From the NCBI GenBank assembly GCA_030158535.1, contig JAOASV010000294.1, forward strand, positions 1 to 5,462: 5,462 nucleotides of DNA, given 5' to 3'. Position numbers and translations under genes: made by a program. The stretch's first letter is position 1; every line of letters begins with the position of its first letter. Shown piece after piece: positions 5,252 to 5,462 of this stretch. Origin of the DNA: Sediminibacterium sp. (GTDB lineage: Bacteria; Bacteroidota; Bacteroidia; Chitinophagales; Chitinophagaceae). The notes below the pieces were generated by a model. That model saw only the letters and a program-made list of their open reading frames with translations. It had not been told where the DNA came from and did not search any database.

Positions 5252-5462
5252 TTGGGCCTATCCTACCATATTGCCAAACGCATCGCTTTTAACAAGCAGC
5301 AAAGTTTTTCCAGATTTATCATCCGGCTATCGGTGGCAGCTACTGCTGTCAGCATTATTGCCATGATTATTACCCTGGCTTTTGTAAATGGCTTCCAGGA
5401 AAAAGTAGCCGATAAAATTTTTGGCTTTTGGGGGCATATTCGGGTTCAAAAATATGAAACGG
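5252..5462 (+). CDS. FtsX-like ABC transporter permease, N-terminal fragment
   Basis: The first 70 codons of a gene that runs off the right edge. The product begins GLSYHIAKRIAFNKQQSF after the start, then SRFIIRLSVAATAVSIIAM and ITLAFVNGFQEKVADKIFGF, and ends in GHIRVQKYET. This is the typical opening of FtsX/LolC/MacB-type permeases: a short basic cytosolic stretch, a first transmembrane helix (about 28-48) and an NGFQ motif leading into the periplasmic domain. The frame has no ATG before the helix: an in-frame TAG lies at 5201-5203 and the only usable start between it and the family's N-terminus is TTG at 5252. An ATG at 5208 is in another frame that gives no permease-like sequence. Such permeases act with an ATP-binding partner in envelope lipoprotein or lipid handling or efflux; which one cannot be said. 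It is divergent from the plug gene, with 42 bases between the starts. Confidence 0.85.
   Translation, partial: MGLSYHIAKRIAFNKQQSFSRFIIRLSVAATAVSIIAMIITLAFVNGFQEKVADKIFGFWGHIRVQKYET

Noticed and set aside
5142..5366. Open + strand frame of 74 codons, including an ATG at 5208, across the plug start and the beginning of the permease.
   Set aside because: It has no recognisable protein features. The overlapping frame beginning at 5252 reads clearly as an FtsX-like permease, and the minus strand holds the plug signal peptide.

Overview
The window looks like a chromosomal segment of a Bacteroidota bacterium. Three things point there: a DUF5103-type protein tied to the type IX secretion system (T9SS), promoter-like boxes matching the Bacteroidota -7 consensus TAnnTTTG, and start codons preceded by A/T-rich sequence without clear Shine-Dalgarno motifs. 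The gene versions resemble those of Chitinophagia/Sphingobacteriia-like members, but the order cannot be fixed from this sequence. No mobile element, CRISPR array, tRNA or phage gene was seen.

Left part, + strand. The window opens inside the last 86 codons of a mitochondrial-type aconitase, which ends at 261 and is closed by a good intrinsic terminator (288-324). A compact run of three + genes follows, with gaps of only 8 and 4 bases: a Gfo/Idh/MocA-family NAD(P)-dependent oxidoreductase of the YdgJ/IolW type (357-1394), an AlkD-like HEAT-repeat DNA glycosylase (1403-2074), and a YitT-family membrane protein (2079-2996). The spacing suggests one transcript, but the three share no obvious pathway. 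A long palindrome (3001-3026) separates this run from a convergent block.

Right part, - strand. Read from right to left, the genes are a T9SS plug-domain protein with a signal peptide (5209-3908), the small signal recognition particle RNA (3846-3753, a non-coding gene) and a short transaldolase (3700-3050). The SRP RNA has a perfect -7 box just upstream and a T8 tract immediately after its closing stem. A strong hairpin sits between it and the transaldolase start. The 5' end of the plug gene faces a divergent FtsX-like ABC transporter permease that runs off the right edge and appears to begin at a TTG codon.

The genes are mostly housekeeping (TCA cycle, pentose phosphate pathway, SRP, base-excision repair, envelope secretion). 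I see no evidence for a new multi-gene system. The points most worth a second look are the SRP RNA and its overlap with a false N-terminal extension of the transaldolase, the -7 box lying almost on the plug start codon (possible leaderless mRNA), the non-ATG start of the permease, the SRP-transaldolase spacer hairpin, and a perfect inverted repeat inside the aconitase gene.
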